Shown: positions 46,037-55,750, numbered from the stretch's first letter. The stretch: 64,000 nucleotides of DNA from Mesorhizobium sp. (GCF_016793485.1 NZ_JAEULZ010000046.1:186001-250000); one strand, 5' to 3'. Program-made: numbers and translations. The notes: a model not told the origin generated them from the letters alone.

Positions 46037-46232
46037 TTGCGCAAGAGATATCGGATGATCCACTGGTTGCATATGTAGCAAAAGTGCAACAGAAATCTGA
46101 CGATAGGTCAGCAGTTCCCGCGACATCGGATGGTTACGGTTGCGATTTACGCCGAACTGCCGCACAAATTTCGCACTCCACAAAGTCGCGGTATTGTCTG
46201 CAGCACTCCGACTGACGAAGCCGAGGTCACGC

Positions 46233-47522
46233 ATGCTTTCAAGACGGCCCATTCTGGCACTGTCGGCGGCGCTCCTGACCGTTCCGGCTGCTCGCGCCGC
46301 AGATGCGGTTGTCATCGCTGAACCGGAACCCATGGAATACGTCCGCATCTGCGACACGTACGGCGTGGGCTTCTATTATATTCCGGGCACAGAGACCTGC
46401 CTGAAGGTTTCCGGCTACATGCGCTTCGACGCGGGCGTTGGCGCCTTCGGGCTGACCGACCTAGTCGATAAGAAGGACTGGTGGGACTACCAGAACGGCG
46501 GACCATATAACGGCTGGGAGGATGACCTCAACGACACCTACGCCGTGCGGACCCGTTTCCAGTTGCGCACCGACGCCCGCCAGGAAACCGAACTGGGAAC
46601 TCTGCGTGGCTACGCTGCGATCAATTTCCAGTCTGAGACATATTCTTACGTGCCCGAGGTTTACAGCGAGCCGTGGGAACAATACCAGTTCAGCGACACT
46701 GCGGACTTCTTCCAGATCGAGCATGCCTACATCGAGCTCGCCGGGTTCCGCGTCGGCAAGACAGATTCGTTGTTCTCGACCTTTACCGGCTATGGCGGCG
46801 GGGTGATCAACGACGATATCATCCCCTACGGCCCCTACGGCACCAACCAGATCGCCTTCGGGTGGAGCAGCGACAGCGGTCTAGGCGTCGCCGTGGCTCT
46901 CGAAACGGGCGACGGCGATATCATCGGGCCATACATTCCCGCGCAATACGGTCAGCCGAACCTCTACACCATCGACAGCTACATGCCCCATGTCACGGGC
47001 GGCATTGGCTGGGAGGGAGCGTGGGGCGGCGTATCCGCGGTCGCCGGCTATGACTCCGTCTGGGAACAGGGTGCGGTCAAGGGCCGCGTCGACTTCTATC
47101 CGACTGATCGGCTGGCGCTCTTCGCGATGGCGGGCTGGGGTTCCTACGACAAGAACTATGTTGTCCCAGGCGAATGGTTTGACCCCAATATCTGGGAGGC
47201 AAGCGTCGTCAAGGACAGCCCGAACTACTACGCTCCCTGGGGCGGAAGCTGGGCTGTCTGGGGCGGCGGTTCGTTTATCCTGACAGACAAGGCGACGATC
47301 AACGTCCAGGCGTCCTACGACGCGATGGAAGACTTCGCGTTGGTGGCGAATGTCGCCTACGAACTGGTTCCAAACCTGACGATCACGCCCGAAGTCGCCT
47401 ACATCGACAATTTTAACGACGAACTTCCCTACGATCTCAATCTCTATGATGCGTACGATGCGAGGATCCCGACCAAGAACTGGGGCTTCTTCGTGCGTGC
47501 GCAGATGAATTTTGGCGGCTGA
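46233..47522 (+). CDS. Alphaproteobacterial porin (Omp2b-type)
   Basis: General diffusion porin, 429 residues. The signal peptide ends at about AARA-ADAV. The mature N-terminus EPMEYVRICDTYGVGFYYIPGTETCLKVSGYMRFD, with its cysteine pair, is diagnostic of the Rhizobiales porin family, and the C-terminus ends NWGFFVRAQMNFGG. I chose the ATG at 46233 because it opens the signal peptide. A FecR-domain gene follows 11 bp later, suggesting co-transcription. Confidence 0.95.
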   Translation: MLSRRPILALSAALLTVPAARAADAVVIAEPEPMEYVRICDTYGVGFYYIPGTETCLKVSGYMRFDAGVGAFGLTDLVDKKDWWDYQNGGPYNGWEDDLNDTYAVRTRFQLRTDARQETELGTLRGYAAINFQSETYSYVPEVYSEPWEQYQFSDTADFFQIEHAYIELAGFRVGKTDSLFSTFTGYGGGVINDDIIPYGPYGTNQIAFGWSSDSGLGVAVALETGDGDIIGPYIPAQYGQPNLYTIDSYMPHVTGGIGWEGAWGGVSAVAGYDSVWEQGAVKGRVDFYPTDRLALFAMAGWGSYDKNYVVPGEWFDPNIWEASVVKDSPNYYAPWGGSWAVWGGGSFILTDKATINVQASYDAMEDFALVANVAYELVPNLTITPEVAYIDNFNDELPYDLNLYDAYDARIPTKNWGFFVRAQMNFGG

Positions 47523-47533
47523 CGGAGCATTCG

Positions 47534-48304
47534 ATGCGGGGATTGGCAAGAAAGTCGACGATAGCCGCATCCGCAGCCCTGCTGTGGACGTCGGTGGCGT
47601 TCGCGCAGGAACAAGTGGGACAGGCGACGCTGATCAAGACGGCCGTCACCGGCCCGAGCGGGCCTCTTGCGGTCAAGTCTCCGGTTTTCCGCGATGAGCG
47701 CATAACCACGTCGCAGAGCGGTCTCGGCGAGTTCCTGTTCCGGGACGGGACCAAGTTCGCTGTAGGCGGGGGGTCGTCCGTCGTGCTCGACCGTTTTGTC
47801 TTCGACGATGCCAAGACCTTCAACCAGTTGACGCTCAAGGCGGCGCGCGGATCGTTCCGCTGGATCAGCGGCAAGTCGAAATCGCAGGCTTACGAGATCG
47901 TCACGCCGGCAGGCACGATCGGCGTGCGCGGAACGAAGTTCGACTTTTCTGTCGAGGAAACGACCGGGAAAACGGTGGTCGTGCTTCTGGACGGCGCGGC
48001 TAATTTCTGCGGGCCGAGCGGTTGCGTGGAACTGCGTCGCCGCTGCGACGTAATCGTGGCCACACCGGGAGGCGGCGTCAGCGATCCATCGCGCGTCAAT
48101 CGCAAAATCTTCCAGACGGCCGGCAGCGACAACGCCCTTCCATTCCTCTCAGGTCGCCAGCGGCTGACGCGAAGCTTCTACGGCTTCGCCAGCGGTAGCT
48201 GCGGCCTTGGCGGACAGCGCGCCGGGATAAATCGCATGGGCCCAAGCGGCGCCGACAGGCCTGAAAGGCCGAAGGCAGCAGCGGGATATGGTAACTCAGG
48301 CTGA
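47534..48304 (+). CDS. Secreted FecR-domain protein
   Basis: 256 residues. Signal peptide, then a FecR domain with GEFLFRDGTKFAVGGGSSVVLDRFVF, LKAARGSFRWISGKSKSQAYEIVTPAGTIGVRGTKFDFSV and a cysteine-bearing segment FCGPSGCVELRRRCD. Unlike classical FecR there is no N-terminal anti-sigma part and no ECF sigma or TonB receptor nearby. The protein follows the porin gene. The C-terminal 50 residues are low-complexity. Confidence 0.88.
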   Translation: MRGLARKSTIAASAALLWTSVAFAQEQVGQATLIKTAVTGPSGPLAVKSPVFRDERITTSQSGLGEFLFRDGTKFAVGGGSSVVLDRFVFDDAKTFNQLTLKAARGSFRWISGKSKSQAYEIVTPAGTIGVRGTKFDFSVEETTGKTVVVLLDGAANFCGPSGCVELRRRCDVIVATPGGGVSDPSRVNRKIFQTAGSDNALPFLSGRQRLTRSFYGFASGSCGLGGQRAGINRMGPSGADRPERPKAAAGYGNSG

Positions 48305-48363
48305 CTGCGTATCTCCCCGGCGGCCTTCCTGAAGAAGTGCTGCAACGCCAGAAGGAGCCGGAC

Positions 48364-48648
48364 ATGGCACGCATAGCGACACGGCGGTCGGTTGTCGCGG
48401 CCATATCTTTGGCCGGCGCGTTTGCCGCTCATCCCGCGTCAGCACAAACCCAAGCCGGCTCTGCTGACGCCACGGCTCTGGTCGCAGAGCAGATTCGCCA
48501 GCAAGGCTATGCCTGTGCGCAGCCTGCCAGCGCCGCGCAGGACCCGGCTGTCGATGGCGACGCCGTCTGGACGCTGACTTGCGCCGACGCCACGTACCGC
48601 GTTCGGCTCGTGCCCGATCAGGCTGCGCAGGTCGAAAAGCTGCAGTAG
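48364..48648 (+). CDS. Small secreted protein of unknown function
   Basis: 94 residues from the ATG at 48364 after AGAAGGAG. A signal peptide (possibly Tat-like, RRSVVAAISLAGAFAAHPASA) is followed by about 68 mature residues with two cysteines (YACAQP and LTCAD) that could form a disulfide, and a strand-rich end TYRVRLVPDQAAQVEKL. It lies 59 bp after the FecR gene. I do not recognise a family. Confidence 0.65.
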   Translation: MARIATRRSVVAAISLAGAFAAHPASAQTQAGSADATALVAEQIRQQGYACAQPASAAQDPAVDGDAVWTLTCADATYRVRLVPDQAAQVEKLQ

Positions 48649-48822
48649 CAAGGCATCAAGGGTAACAATCACCATGAAGGCGTATCGCGGGATTTCACCG
48701 TGATGGCGGCGGCAACCGCATAGGCGACGAACACCGGGTTCTGGTAGCCAAGCTGCTGCATTCCGCCCCTCGCTCTCGTTCCACGAAGGATGCCGCAGAT
48801 GCGGTATGCGGGCAAGGTGGAC

Positions 48823-48859
48823 AAAAAAGCCCGGCGCGATGGCCGGGCTTTTCGTTTTT
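48823..48859. terminator. Bidirectional intrinsic terminator
   Basis: Arms AAAAGCCCGGC (48825-48835) and GCCGGGCTTTT (48842-48852), with A's before and T's after, so it works on both strands. It lies 11 bp beyond the stop of the minus-strand DUF1254 gene. Confidence 0.9.
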
Positions 48860-48869
48860 AGGCGCCAGA

Positions 48870-50309
48870 TCAGTTGACCTTGACGACCGCCGGCGGTGTC
48901 CAGCTTCCATCGAGGATCGAAGGCGCGGTGTCCTTCGGCCAGTACATGCGCAGCATTGGAATGAACTCACCCTTCGGAGCAGGCAGCCAGTTCGATTCCT
49001 TATCTGCGCCCGGGCTTTCGTTCTGGAAATAGAGCGTGACCGAACCATCAGCATTCGGCTTCAGGTTGTCGCGCGGGCTGACGGTGAACTTGTTCAGCGC
49101 GTTGGGAACAAACCACCAGCCCTTGTCGATCTCGTACATCGTGATCGACCAGAAGCCGTTCACCGGAGGCTCCTCACCCTTCGCGAAAGTCAGGGTGTAG
49201 TTGTTGGCGCCAGTGAATTTCTGCCCTGAGGCGTCCACCTCGGTATACGGATAAACCGCGTCATCCTGTTGGTTCGCGGGCCAGCCGAGAGCGGCGACGG
49301 TCGCGCGCTTCAGATAGTCGTTCGGACCATAGGTGCCCAAGCCCTTTGAAATGATCCAGCCATTGGCCACTTCGCCGAGGGCACTGGTGTTGTTCATGAT
49401 CTTCTGGAGCGCGGTCTGGGGAATGTCCTTCAGCGCCGCCTGCACCGCAGGGTCCAGTTTCGCCATCTCGAACGGCTTGCCGGGCTCGATGCCCAGCTTG
49501 GCCATGCTGGCCAGTGTGGGCGCGTCGGCGGCCGCTGGCGGGGCGTCACCGCCCATCAGCTTGGCCAGCATGTTGAAATAGCCCTCGGTGCCCATGTCCA
49601 GAATGACCTTCTGGGGAGCGTCGGTTAGACTGAAGCCGGGATCGGTATTCACCGGGGGAGCCACGGGCTTGTAGTCGGTGCCCCACGCAGAAAGGGGAGT
49701 GATCTTGTATTGAGCCTGGAGGGCGTTGACGGCCTTGTAGTCGGCGTCGGTGCCATCGGCATATGTGCGGCCGAGAATGACCATGTAGCGGGTCGCCATC
49801 GGAAACTGGGTCATTCCCTCCGGGACCGTGCCGGTCCAGCCCGGCCCGGTGAAGAGGTAATTGGCAGCCTTGCCATCCGCAGTGCGCGAGCTTGGCGATT
49901 TTTCGCTGTCCGACATCCAGAGGTCCACGACCTCGAACAGGTGGAAGCGTTTGCCCATGTCCGGATGGCTGAAGACCTGCGGCTCGCTAAGGTCGAGCCA
50001 AGCCACCGAGTAAAGCGTATCGGCGTTCGGAGCGGAGACGGCCCGGAAGTCCGCCGGCGGATACTTCGCAATGTTGGCAAACTGGCCTTGCGGCGCTTTC
50101 ATGCCCTCGGCCGTGGGGACATTGCTGCCCTGGACGCGGGTGACCTCTGTCGTGATCAGCGAGTAGCCATAGACATAGGCATCCTCGGCGATCTGCTGAG
50201 CTTCCTCGGGCGACAGAGCCTGGGAATAGGCTGGCTGCAGAACCGAGAGACCGAGCAGCGCCACCCCGGTGGCCAGCGCGTGACGAATAAATGAGCGTCT
50301 GTGCATCAT
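48870..50309 (-). CDS. DUF1254/DUF1214 domain secreted protein
   Basis: 479 residues. The N-terminus HRRSFIRHALATGVALLGLSVL..AYS resembles a Tat signal (RRxFI). The DUF1254 domain follows, with AYVYGYSLITTEVTRVQG, APNADTLYSVAWLDLSEPQVF and the late DUF1214 segment ANNYTLTFAKGEEPPVNGFWSITMYE. GGGAG precedes two consecutive ATGs; I use the first. The upstream region has paired operator-like motifs. Biological role unknown. Confidence 0.92.
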   Translation of the reverse strand: MMHRRSFIRHALATGVALLGLSVLQPAYSQALSPEEAQQIAEDAYVYGYSLITTEVTRVQGSNVPTAEGMKAPQGQFANIAKYPPADFRAVSAPNADTLYSVAWLDLSEPQVFSHPDMGKRFHLFEVVDLWMSDSEKSPSSRTADGKAANYLFTGPGWTGTVPEGMTQFPMATRYMVILGRTYADGTDADYKAVNALQAQYKITPLSAWGTDYKPVAPPVNTDPGFSLTDAPQKVILDMGTEGYFNMLAKLMGGDAPPAAADAPTLASMAKLGIEPGKPFEMAKLDPAVQAALKDIPQTALQKIMNNTSALGEVANGWIISKGLGTYGPNDYLKRATVAALGWPANQQDDAVYPYTEVDASGQKFTGANNYTLTFAKGEEPPVNGFWSITMYEIDKGWWFVPNALNKFTVSPRDNLKPNADGSVTLYFQNESPGADKESNWLPAPKGEFIPMLRMYWPKDTAPSILDGSWTPPAVVKVN

Positions 50310-50370
50310 TGGTTTCTCCCTAAGACGACTTTCCGGCGCCGTGATGGGAGATTTGTTGATCCGCCGCAAC

Positions 50371-50379
50371 GTAACTTAC
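50371..50379. promoter_or_regulatory. Operator-like dyad, copy 1
   Basis: GTAACTTAC, within CGTAACTTAC, is a palindrome centred at 50375, 62 bp before the DUF1254 ATG. The second copy is centred exactly 50 bp away. Confidence 0.45.
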
Positions 50380-50418
50380 CGTAAAGCCCATATGGTCGGC
50401 AGCATGCTGGCGATCCCC

Positions 50419-50431
50419 ACGTAAGTTACGT
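50419..50431. promoter_or_regulatory. Operator-like dyad, copy 2
   Basis: ACGTAAGTTACGT is a perfect 13-bp dyad centred at 50425, sharing the core CGTAASTTAC with copy 1. The spacing is about five helical turns. Confidence 0.5.
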
Positions 50432-50564
50432 CACATAGGCCCAGGCACAAAGCCGGAGAAAGAAATCCGGGAGCCGACTTCGACAGAACCTGCTGCCGGA
50501 TGCGATAGGCTGGCAAGGAAAAGCCCGGCGCTGGCCGCGCTTTGGGCTGATGCTTGGAGGTTGG

Positions 50565-51338
50565 TTAGAACTTGTAGTTCACGCCAACCCGCACGATGTG
50601 GCCATCATTGCTGAACGTCGCGGTCGCGAGGTATGGTCCAAAACTATAGAAGGCATCTGCGTCCTGATCTGCGAGATCGTAGTACAGGTACTCTCCTTTC
50701 AGCGAAATCCGTTCTGTGATTGCATACTGTGCTCCCACACCCGCGGTCCATCCGAACCGGATAGAACTATCTTCCATGGAAATTTCGTATGGCAATGATG
50801 GGGCATTGCGCACCCCGTAAGAGCCATAGACCTCTCCGACAGCAAGTCCCGCCGTTGCGTAAAACAGTGTGCGATCAAACGCGTGTCCTATGCGTCCTCT
50901 TGCGGTCGCAAGCCATTTCAGTTCGGACACTACGGTCGAGGCAGGGTAACAATAGCCGGAGATGTCGGAGTACGGTGCGCAAACCTCATTGGCCTCGCCG
51001 CCGGGGCCGAACTGGAAATCGAGCTCACCACCATAGACCAGCGAACCGGATTGGAAATTATACCCGATCTGGGCTCCGCCTGCCAAACCCTCTACGTCCG
51101 ATGGAACGCTGAAGGGTATGTATCGAGTCACCTCTTGCTGATAGACAAAAAAACTATCGCCGGTCAGCGCCACGTCTTTGTTTGCACCCCAGCTATATCC
51201 TCCCTGAACGCCGACATAGACGCCTGACCAGTCGTAAGCTGTATCGACGACAATTACTTCATCGACCGTCGCATCAGCAGCCACGGCCGGAACTGACGCT
51301 CCGAGAGCAAGAACTACGGCAAGCGCATGAATTCTCAT
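50565..51338 (-). CDS. Omp25-like outer-membrane beta-barrel protein, third copy
   Basis: 257 residues from the ATG at 51338, after AGGGGAC. Signal peptide MRIHALAVVLALGASVPAVAA-DAT. Barrel features: YDWSGVYVGVQGGYSWG, AGGAQIGYNFQSGSLVYGGELDFQFG, LFYATAGLAVGEVYGSYG, GWTAGVGAQYAITERISLKGEYLYYDL and the final aromatic HIVRVGVNYKF. It is closest in style to Brucella/Rhizobium Omp25-type proteins. The in-frame extension upstream is antisense to the tRNA-Phe region and is not protein-like. Confidence 0.85.
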   Translation of the reverse strand: MRIHALAVVLALGASVPAVAADATVDEVIVVDTAYDWSGVYVGVQGGYSWGANKDVALTGDSFFVYQQEVTRYIPFSVPSDVEGLAGGAQIGYNFQSGSLVYGGELDFQFGPGGEANEVCAPYSDISGYCYPASTVVSELKWLATARGRIGHAFDRTLFYATAGLAVGEVYGSYGVRNAPSLPYEISMEDSSIRFGWTAGVGAQYAITERISLKGEYLYYDLADQDADAFYSFGPYLATATFSNDGHIVRVGVNYKF

Positions 51339-51604
51339 GTGTCCCCTAAGATATGTCTTGAGCGCGCGTAACAAACGATTGTTGCAGGATTCTTTGCAAC
51401 CAAGCTCCATGAGGCTGCCGAAAATGTGCTTGCCGCGCAACGGGTTGCCCGGAGAAGGATGCTTGACGAAATCGGCGAACAGGAGCGCCCGCTCCATGTC
51501 GCGTCGGGTAGCGGGTGTAAGTGACCCGTTAGAAATCAAGGGAAGCCAGCCGCAACAGGGATGCGGCATGAATTGATGCTTTGGGGCTAGAAGGTTGGTT
51601 TGCG

Positions 51605-51680
51605 TGGTGCCCAGGGGCGGAATCGAACCACCGACACGCGGATTTTCAATCCGCTGCTCTACCAACTGAGCTACCTGGGC
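51605..51680 (-). tRNA. tRNA-Phe (GAA)
   Basis: Cloverleaf on the minus strand starting GCCCAGGTAGC, with anticodon stem GCGGA-loop-TCCGC and anticodon GAA in TTGAAAA, T-loop GGTTCGATTCC and an encoded 3' CCA. It closes the infA-maf-yacG cluster. Confidence 0.98.
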
Positions 51681-51813
51681 ATCCTTCCGGATGGGGCTTG
51701 TCGCCCGGCCGGAGCGGGAGAACGAGCCTCCCGGAAAGCGGGTGGGTTATAGCACGGGAAATCGGCCTGTCCAGCGCTTCGCGATGGGTTTTTGACAGCC
51801 GTCCCGGCGGCGT

Positions 51814-52041
51814 TCAATCCTGGCCGTTGGCGCTATCAGGCGAGGAGGCTTGAGGCTTGCCATCCTCGTCCTCGTCGTCGCGTCCGGGGATGACATAGGC
51901 GCCGGTAAGCCATCGGTTGAGATCGACGTTCTTGCAGCGCGGCGAGCAGAAGGGATAGTGCTCGCGCGAAGACGGGCTGCCGCATTCGGGGCAGGGACGT
52001 TTCGGCCGGAGAGGTGTGACGGTTGCGCCGGGACTTTTCAT
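51814..52041 (-). CDS. yacG: DNA gyrase inhibitor YacG
   Basis: 75-residue zinc protein. Four cysteines (Cys17, Cys20, Cys32, Cys36) form the zinc site in [22 protein letters not shown], followed by [17 protein letters not shown]. YacG binds GyrB and blocks DNA binding in E. coli. It follows maf in the minus-strand cluster. Confidence 0.95.
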   Translation of the reverse strand: MKSPGATVTPLRPKRPCPECGSPSSREHYPFCSPRCKNVDLNRWLTGAYVIPGRDDEDEDGKPQASSPDSANGQD

Positions 52042-52096
52042 CGAGGCTGGAGATAGTGCGTCCCGGTGCCAAAGCCAAGCGGCGATGGCGGGAGAC

Positions 52097-52726
52097 TCAG
52101 CCTCGTGCGCCCGAGAGCCAGTTGAAGTGCACCTGATAGCCGTCGGCGTTGAGTAGCCCGACCGTCTCGTAGAGCGGCAAGCCGACCACGTTGGTGTAAG
52201 AACCGACGAGCTTGACGACGAAGGTGCCTGCCAGCCCCTGTATGGCGTACCCGCCGGCCTTGCCGCGCCATTCGCCTGAGGCGAGGTAGCTTTCCAGTTC
52301 CTCGCGGCTGATGCGCTTGAAGCGCACGCGCGATTCCACCAGCCGCAGGCGGAACTTGCCCGACGGCGTGACGAGGCAGACGCAGGAATAGACGCGGTGT
52401 GTGCGGCCCGACAGAAGCTGCAGGCTGTTCGATGCCTCGTCGATCATCTCGGCCTTGGGCATGATGCGCCGGCCGAGCGCGACGACGGTGTCCGCGGCAA
52501 GGATGAAGCAGGGCTGGTAGTCGGCTTCGCTCTTCAGCGAAGCGAGCGCCTTTTCGCCCTTCTCGCGGGCCAGCCGCTTGGCGAGCGAGCGCGGATGTTC
52601 CGAACGCAGCGGCGTCTCGTCGATGTCGGCGGGCAGAAGCCGGTCCGGCTCGATGCCGGCCTGCTGCAGGAGCTCGATGCGGCGCGCCGAACCCGATGCA
52701 AGGACAAGCTTCTGGAAAACGCTCAT
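52097..52726 (-). CDS. maf: Maf family nucleoside triphosphate pyrophosphatase
   Basis: House-cleaning enzyme that hydrolyses non-canonical NTPs. The 209 residues start [24 protein letters not shown], with the SGSARR motif, FILAADTVV (catalytic Asp), [11 protein letters not shown] and LYETVGLL. It lies 24 bp after infA and before yacG, a usual Rhizobiales order. Confidence 0.96.
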   Translation of the reverse strand: MSVFQKLVLASGSARRIELLQQAGIEPDRLLPADIDETPLRSEHPRSLAKRLAREKGEKALASLKSEADYQPCFILAADTVVALGRRIMPKAEMIDEASNSLQLLSGRTHRVYSCVCLVTPSGKFRLRLVESRVRFKRISREELESYLASGEWRGKAGGYAIQGLAGTFVVKLVGSYTNVVGLPLYETVGLLNADGYQVHFNWLSGARG

Positions 52727-52750
52727 TGCGAGACGGCTCCGCCGCTTGTC

Positions 52751-52969
52751 TTATTTGAAACGATAGGTGATGCGGCCCTTGGTAAGGTCGTAAGGGGTCA
52801 TCTCGACGAGCACCTTGTCGCCGGTCAGCACGCGGATGCGGTTCTTGCGCATGCGGCCGGCCGTATGGGCGATGATCTCGTGTTCGTTCTCGAGCTTTAC
52901 CCGAAACATCGCGTTGGGCAGCAGTTCGGTCACCGTTCCCGGGAATTCCAGGACTTCTTCCTTCGGCAT
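52751..52969 (-). CDS. infA: Translation initiation factor IF-1
   Basis: 72 residues, the standard length: [48 protein letters not shown]. Single S1/OB fold that occupies the ribosomal A site. RBS GAAGG lies upstream. It leads the infA-maf-yacG-tRNA-Phe group. Confidence 0.99.
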   Translation of the reverse strand: MPKEEVLEFPGTVTELLPNAMFRVKLENEHEIIAHTAGRMRKNRIRVLTGDKVLVEMTPYDLTKGRITYRFK

Positions 52970-53067
52970 TCTTTACCTTCTGGTTGGACAGATCTCCGGC
53001 GCCGGGGTTCGGCGCCCGTCCGGAAGTGCGCGGAACCTATATGATAGAGGCGCCCGTGTGAACAAGC

Positions 53068-53523
53068 CTATTCGTTGCCGATTCTGCCGGTTTCCAGCCC
53101 AAATCGTTCCCTGATGCGGGATTTCAGCCTGTCACGCATGTCGCGGTAGGCGTCGAGTACCTGTTCGCGCGAGCCCTGCGTGGCCGTCGGATCGACCGTC
53201 GGCCAGTATTCGACGTCGCTGGCGAGCGTGCGCGTCATGTCGAGCGCGGCATGGTGAGCTTCGGGTGAAAGCGTGACGATCAGGTCGAAATAATCATCCT
53301 CCAGCTCGTCCAGCGTGCGGGATCGGCGCTCCTGCGGTTCGAAGCCTTCTTCCGCCAGGATGACATCGACGAAAGGATCGGCTTCCCCCAACTGCACGCC
53401 GGCGGACGCGATGAAGATGGAGGGCGGCAGCAGATGCCGCGCCAGGCGCTCGGCGACAGGCGAGCGCACGGCATTGCGGCCGCAGACGAAGAGCATGGAA
53501 CGGGAGAGGGCGCTGTCCGTCAT
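53068..53523 (-). CDS. Low-molecular-weight protein tyrosine phosphatase-like protein
   Basis: 151 residues. The CX5R catalytic loop is Cys14-GRNAV-Arg20-Ser near the N-terminus ([15 protein letters not shown]), and the late aspartate lies in [10 protein letters not shown]. It could act as a phosphatase or arsenate-reductase relative. It overlaps the UPF0262 gene by 4 bp, so the two are coupled, and precedes infA. Confidence 0.9.
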   Translation of the reverse strand: MTDSALSRSMLFVCGRNAVRSPVAERLARHLLPPSIFIASAGVQLGEADPFVDVILAEEGFEPQERRSRTLDELEDDYFDLIVTLSPEAHHAALDMTRTLASDVEYWPTVDPTATQGSREQVLDAYRDMRDRLKSRIRERFGLETGRIGNE

Positions 53524-54005
53524 CCGCGCCAGTGCAACACGCAGACCAGCGTGAAAAGCCGTCGCGCCGTGTCGAAGTCGATGTCGATCTTGCCGGACAG
53601 CCGGTCCTTCAGGGTCTGCGAACCGTCATTGTGGAGTCCACGACGGCCCATGTCGATCGCCTCGATATGCGAGGGCGTCGCGTTGCGGATCGCCTCGTAA
53701 TAACTCTCGCAGATCATGTAGTAGTCCTTGACGATGCGCCGGAAGGGCGTCAGCGACAGGATGTGGGTGACGACGGCCTCGCCGTTCTCACGCGCGATGG
53801 CGAAGACGAGGCGTGCCTCGACCAGCGACAGTTTCAGCCTGTATGGGCCTTCGCCCGTGTCACCGACGGGCGCAAAGCTGTTCTCCTCGATCAGGTCGAA
53901 GATGGCCACCGCCCGCTCGTGCTCGACGTCGGGCGTCGAGCGGCCGATCGTGTCGTCGAGTTCGACGTCGATCAGGCGCGCGCGCTGCGGGTCGGGGCGA
54001 TCCAT
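53520..54005 (-). CDS. UPF0262 family protein
   Basis: 161 residues. It starts [42 protein letters not shown] and has [16 protein letters not shown] and [45 protein letters not shown], hallmark of UPF0262, which is restricted to alphaproteobacteria. Function unknown. It follows hisD by 15 bp. Confidence 0.95.
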   Translation of the reverse strand: MDRPDPQRARLIDVELDDTIGRSTPDVEHERAVAIFDLIEENSFAPVGDTGEGPYRLKLSLVEARLVFAIARENGEAVVTHILSLTPFRRIVKDYYMICESYYEAIRNATPSHIEAIDMGRRGLHNDGSQTLKDRLSGKIDIDFDTARRLFTLVCVLHWRG

Positions 54006-54020
54006 GGATCTACATCGGCG

Positions 54021-55313
54021 CTACATGTTGAGCCGTATCGCGACCGAACGGCCATGCGCGTCCAGCCCTTCGGCGGTGGCGAGCGCGATCGCGGCCGGCC
54101 CGAGCTTGCGCAACTGCTCCGGCCCAAGCTTCAGCACGGAGGTGCGCTTGACGAAATCGAGCACCGAGAGGCCCGACGCGAAGCGCGCCGAACGCGCGGT
54201 GGGCAGCACGTGGTTGGAGCCGCCGACATAGTCGCCGATCACTTCGGGCGTATGGCGGCCGAGGAACACCGCGCCGGCATTGCGCATCCGGCCGAGGAAT
54301 GCCTCGGCGTCTTCGATGGCAAGTTCCACATGCTCGGCCGCGATGCGGTCGACGAGCGGGATAGCTGCAAAGAGGTCGTCGACGAGGATGATCGCGCCGA
54401 AATCGCGCCAGCTCGCGGCGGCTGTCTCGGCGCGCGGCAACGTCTTGAGCTGGCGTTCGACGGCGGCCTCGACCGCTCTCGCGAACTTGGGATCATCGGT
54501 CATCAGGATCGACTGCGCGGAGACATCGTGTTCGGCCTGCGCCAGCAGGTCGGCGGCGATCCAGTCGGGATCGTTGTCGCGGTCGGCGACGACAAGCACT
54601 TCCGAAGGTCCGGCGATCATGTCGATGCCGACGGTGCCGAACACCTGCCGCTTGGCGGCCGCGACATAGGCGTTTCCGGGGCCGACGATCTTGGCGACCG
54701 GGCGGATTGTTTCGGTGCCGTAAGCAAGTGCTGCGATCGCCTGCGCGCCGCCGACGCGGTAGATTTCCGAGACGCCCGCAAGATCGGCCGCCACCAGCAC
54801 CAGCGGGTTGATGACACCGCCGGACGCAGGCACCACGATAACGATGCGCTCAACGCCGGCAACCATGGCAGGCACGGCATTCATCAGCACCGAGCTCGGA
54901 TAGCTCGCCGTGCCGCCCGGCACGTACAGGCCGACCGCTTCGATGGCGGTCCAGCGTGAACCGAGTTCGACGCCGGCTGCATCCACATAGCGCTCGCTGA
55001 CGGGCATCTGGCGCTCGTGATGCGAGCGGATGCGGTCGCGCGCGAATTTCAGCGCCTCGACCGTCGCCGGGTCGGCTTGCTCATAGGCGCGCGCGATGTC
55101 GGCCGGCGACACCGCGATGCCGAGCGTGGCAAGGTCGGCGCGGTCGAAGCGCTGCGTGTAGTCGATCAGCGCCGCGTCGCCCTCGGCGCGCACGCGGGCG
55201 ATGATGTCGCGTACGGCTGCCTCGACATCGGGCGAGGCCTCGCGCTTTGCACCGAGCAGTGCCGTGAACCGCGCTTCGAAGTCCGCGTCGGAGCGATTGA
55301 GGGTGATCGCCAT
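54021..55313 (-). CDS. hisD: Histidinol dehydrogenase
   Basis: Last two oxidation steps of histidine synthesis, zinc- and NAD-dependent. The 430 residues contain GLYVPGGTASYPSSVLMNAVPA, GGAQAIAALAYGTETI, KIVGPGNAYVA, GPSEVLVVAD and AEHVEL..NAGAVFLGRHTPEVIGDYVGGSNHVLPT. I start it at the ATG at 55313, three bases from the DUF2948 stop on the same strand. Confidence 0.98.
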   Translation of the reverse strand: MAITLNRSDADFEARFTALLGAKREASPDVEAAVRDIIARVRAEGDAALIDYTQRFDRADLATLGIAVSPADIARAYEQADPATVEALKFARDRIRSHHERQMPVSERYVDAAGVELGSRWTAIEAVGLYVPGGTASYPSSVLMNAVPAMVAGVERIVIVVPASGGVINPLVLVAADLAGVSEIYRVGGAQAIAALAYGTETIRPVAKIVGPGNAYVAAAKRQVFGTVGIDMIAGPSEVLVVADRDNDPDWIAADLLAQAEHDVSAQSILMTDDPKFARAVEAAVERQLKTLPRAETAAASWRDFGAIILVDDLFAAIPLVDRIAAEHVELAIEDAEAFLGRMRNAGAVFLGRHTPEVIGDYVGGSNHVLPTARSARFASGLSVLDFVKRTSVLKLGPEQLRKLGPAAIALATAEGLDAHGRSVAIRLNM

Positions 55314-55315
55314 GG

Positions 55316-55750
55316 TCAGTCCTTGTGAGCGGGCCGGGACGATGCGCCCCAGGCTCCGCCGAGGTCGGTCAGCCGCGCTTCCACGCATTCGACGCCGAGC
55401 CTGATCGTGCCGCCGCCGGCGAAGACGAGGTCGATGCGGCCAGCCGGCGGGTCCGTCGGCGTGTAGGTGACCGCCAGCAGCGACAGCACGTCATCCGGCT
55501 TGCCGCGCGAGACGCCTGAAATCTTCGCCGAAAGGACGCGGTCGAAATGCAGGATGCTGTTGCGGCGCTCGGGCTGCGGCCGCGCCAGGCTCGCTTCCTT
55601 CTCCCAGGCGAAACGGTACATCGGCACGATGAACTGCCTCGTCGCCGGGGTGAAATCGAGGTCGCCGACCTTCATCACCGCGTCCTGCACATGGGCGGAA
55701 ACGATGCCGAGGTCCTCTTCGTCGAGGGCAAGCAGTTTGAGCAGATCCAT
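55316..55750 (-). CDS. DUF2948 family protein
   Basis: 144-residue cytoplasmic protein beginning MDLLKLLALDEEDLGIVSAHVQDAVMKVGDLDFTPATRQFIVPMYRFAWE, the DUF2948 signature. Typically found immediately upstream of hisD in Rhizobiales, as here. Function unknown. Confidence 0.92.
   Translation of the reverse strand: MDLLKLLALDEEDLGIVSAHVQDAVMKVGDLDFTPATRQFIVPMYRFAWEKEASLARPQPERRNSILHFDRVLSAKISGVSRGKPDDVLSLLAVTYTPTDPPAGRIDLVFAGGGTIRLGVECVEARLTDLGGAWGASSRPAHKD

Noticed and set aside
46069-46093. GTTGCA/TGCAAC dyad upstream of the porin gene
   Set aside because: Only 6-bp arms far apart; insufficient to call an operator.
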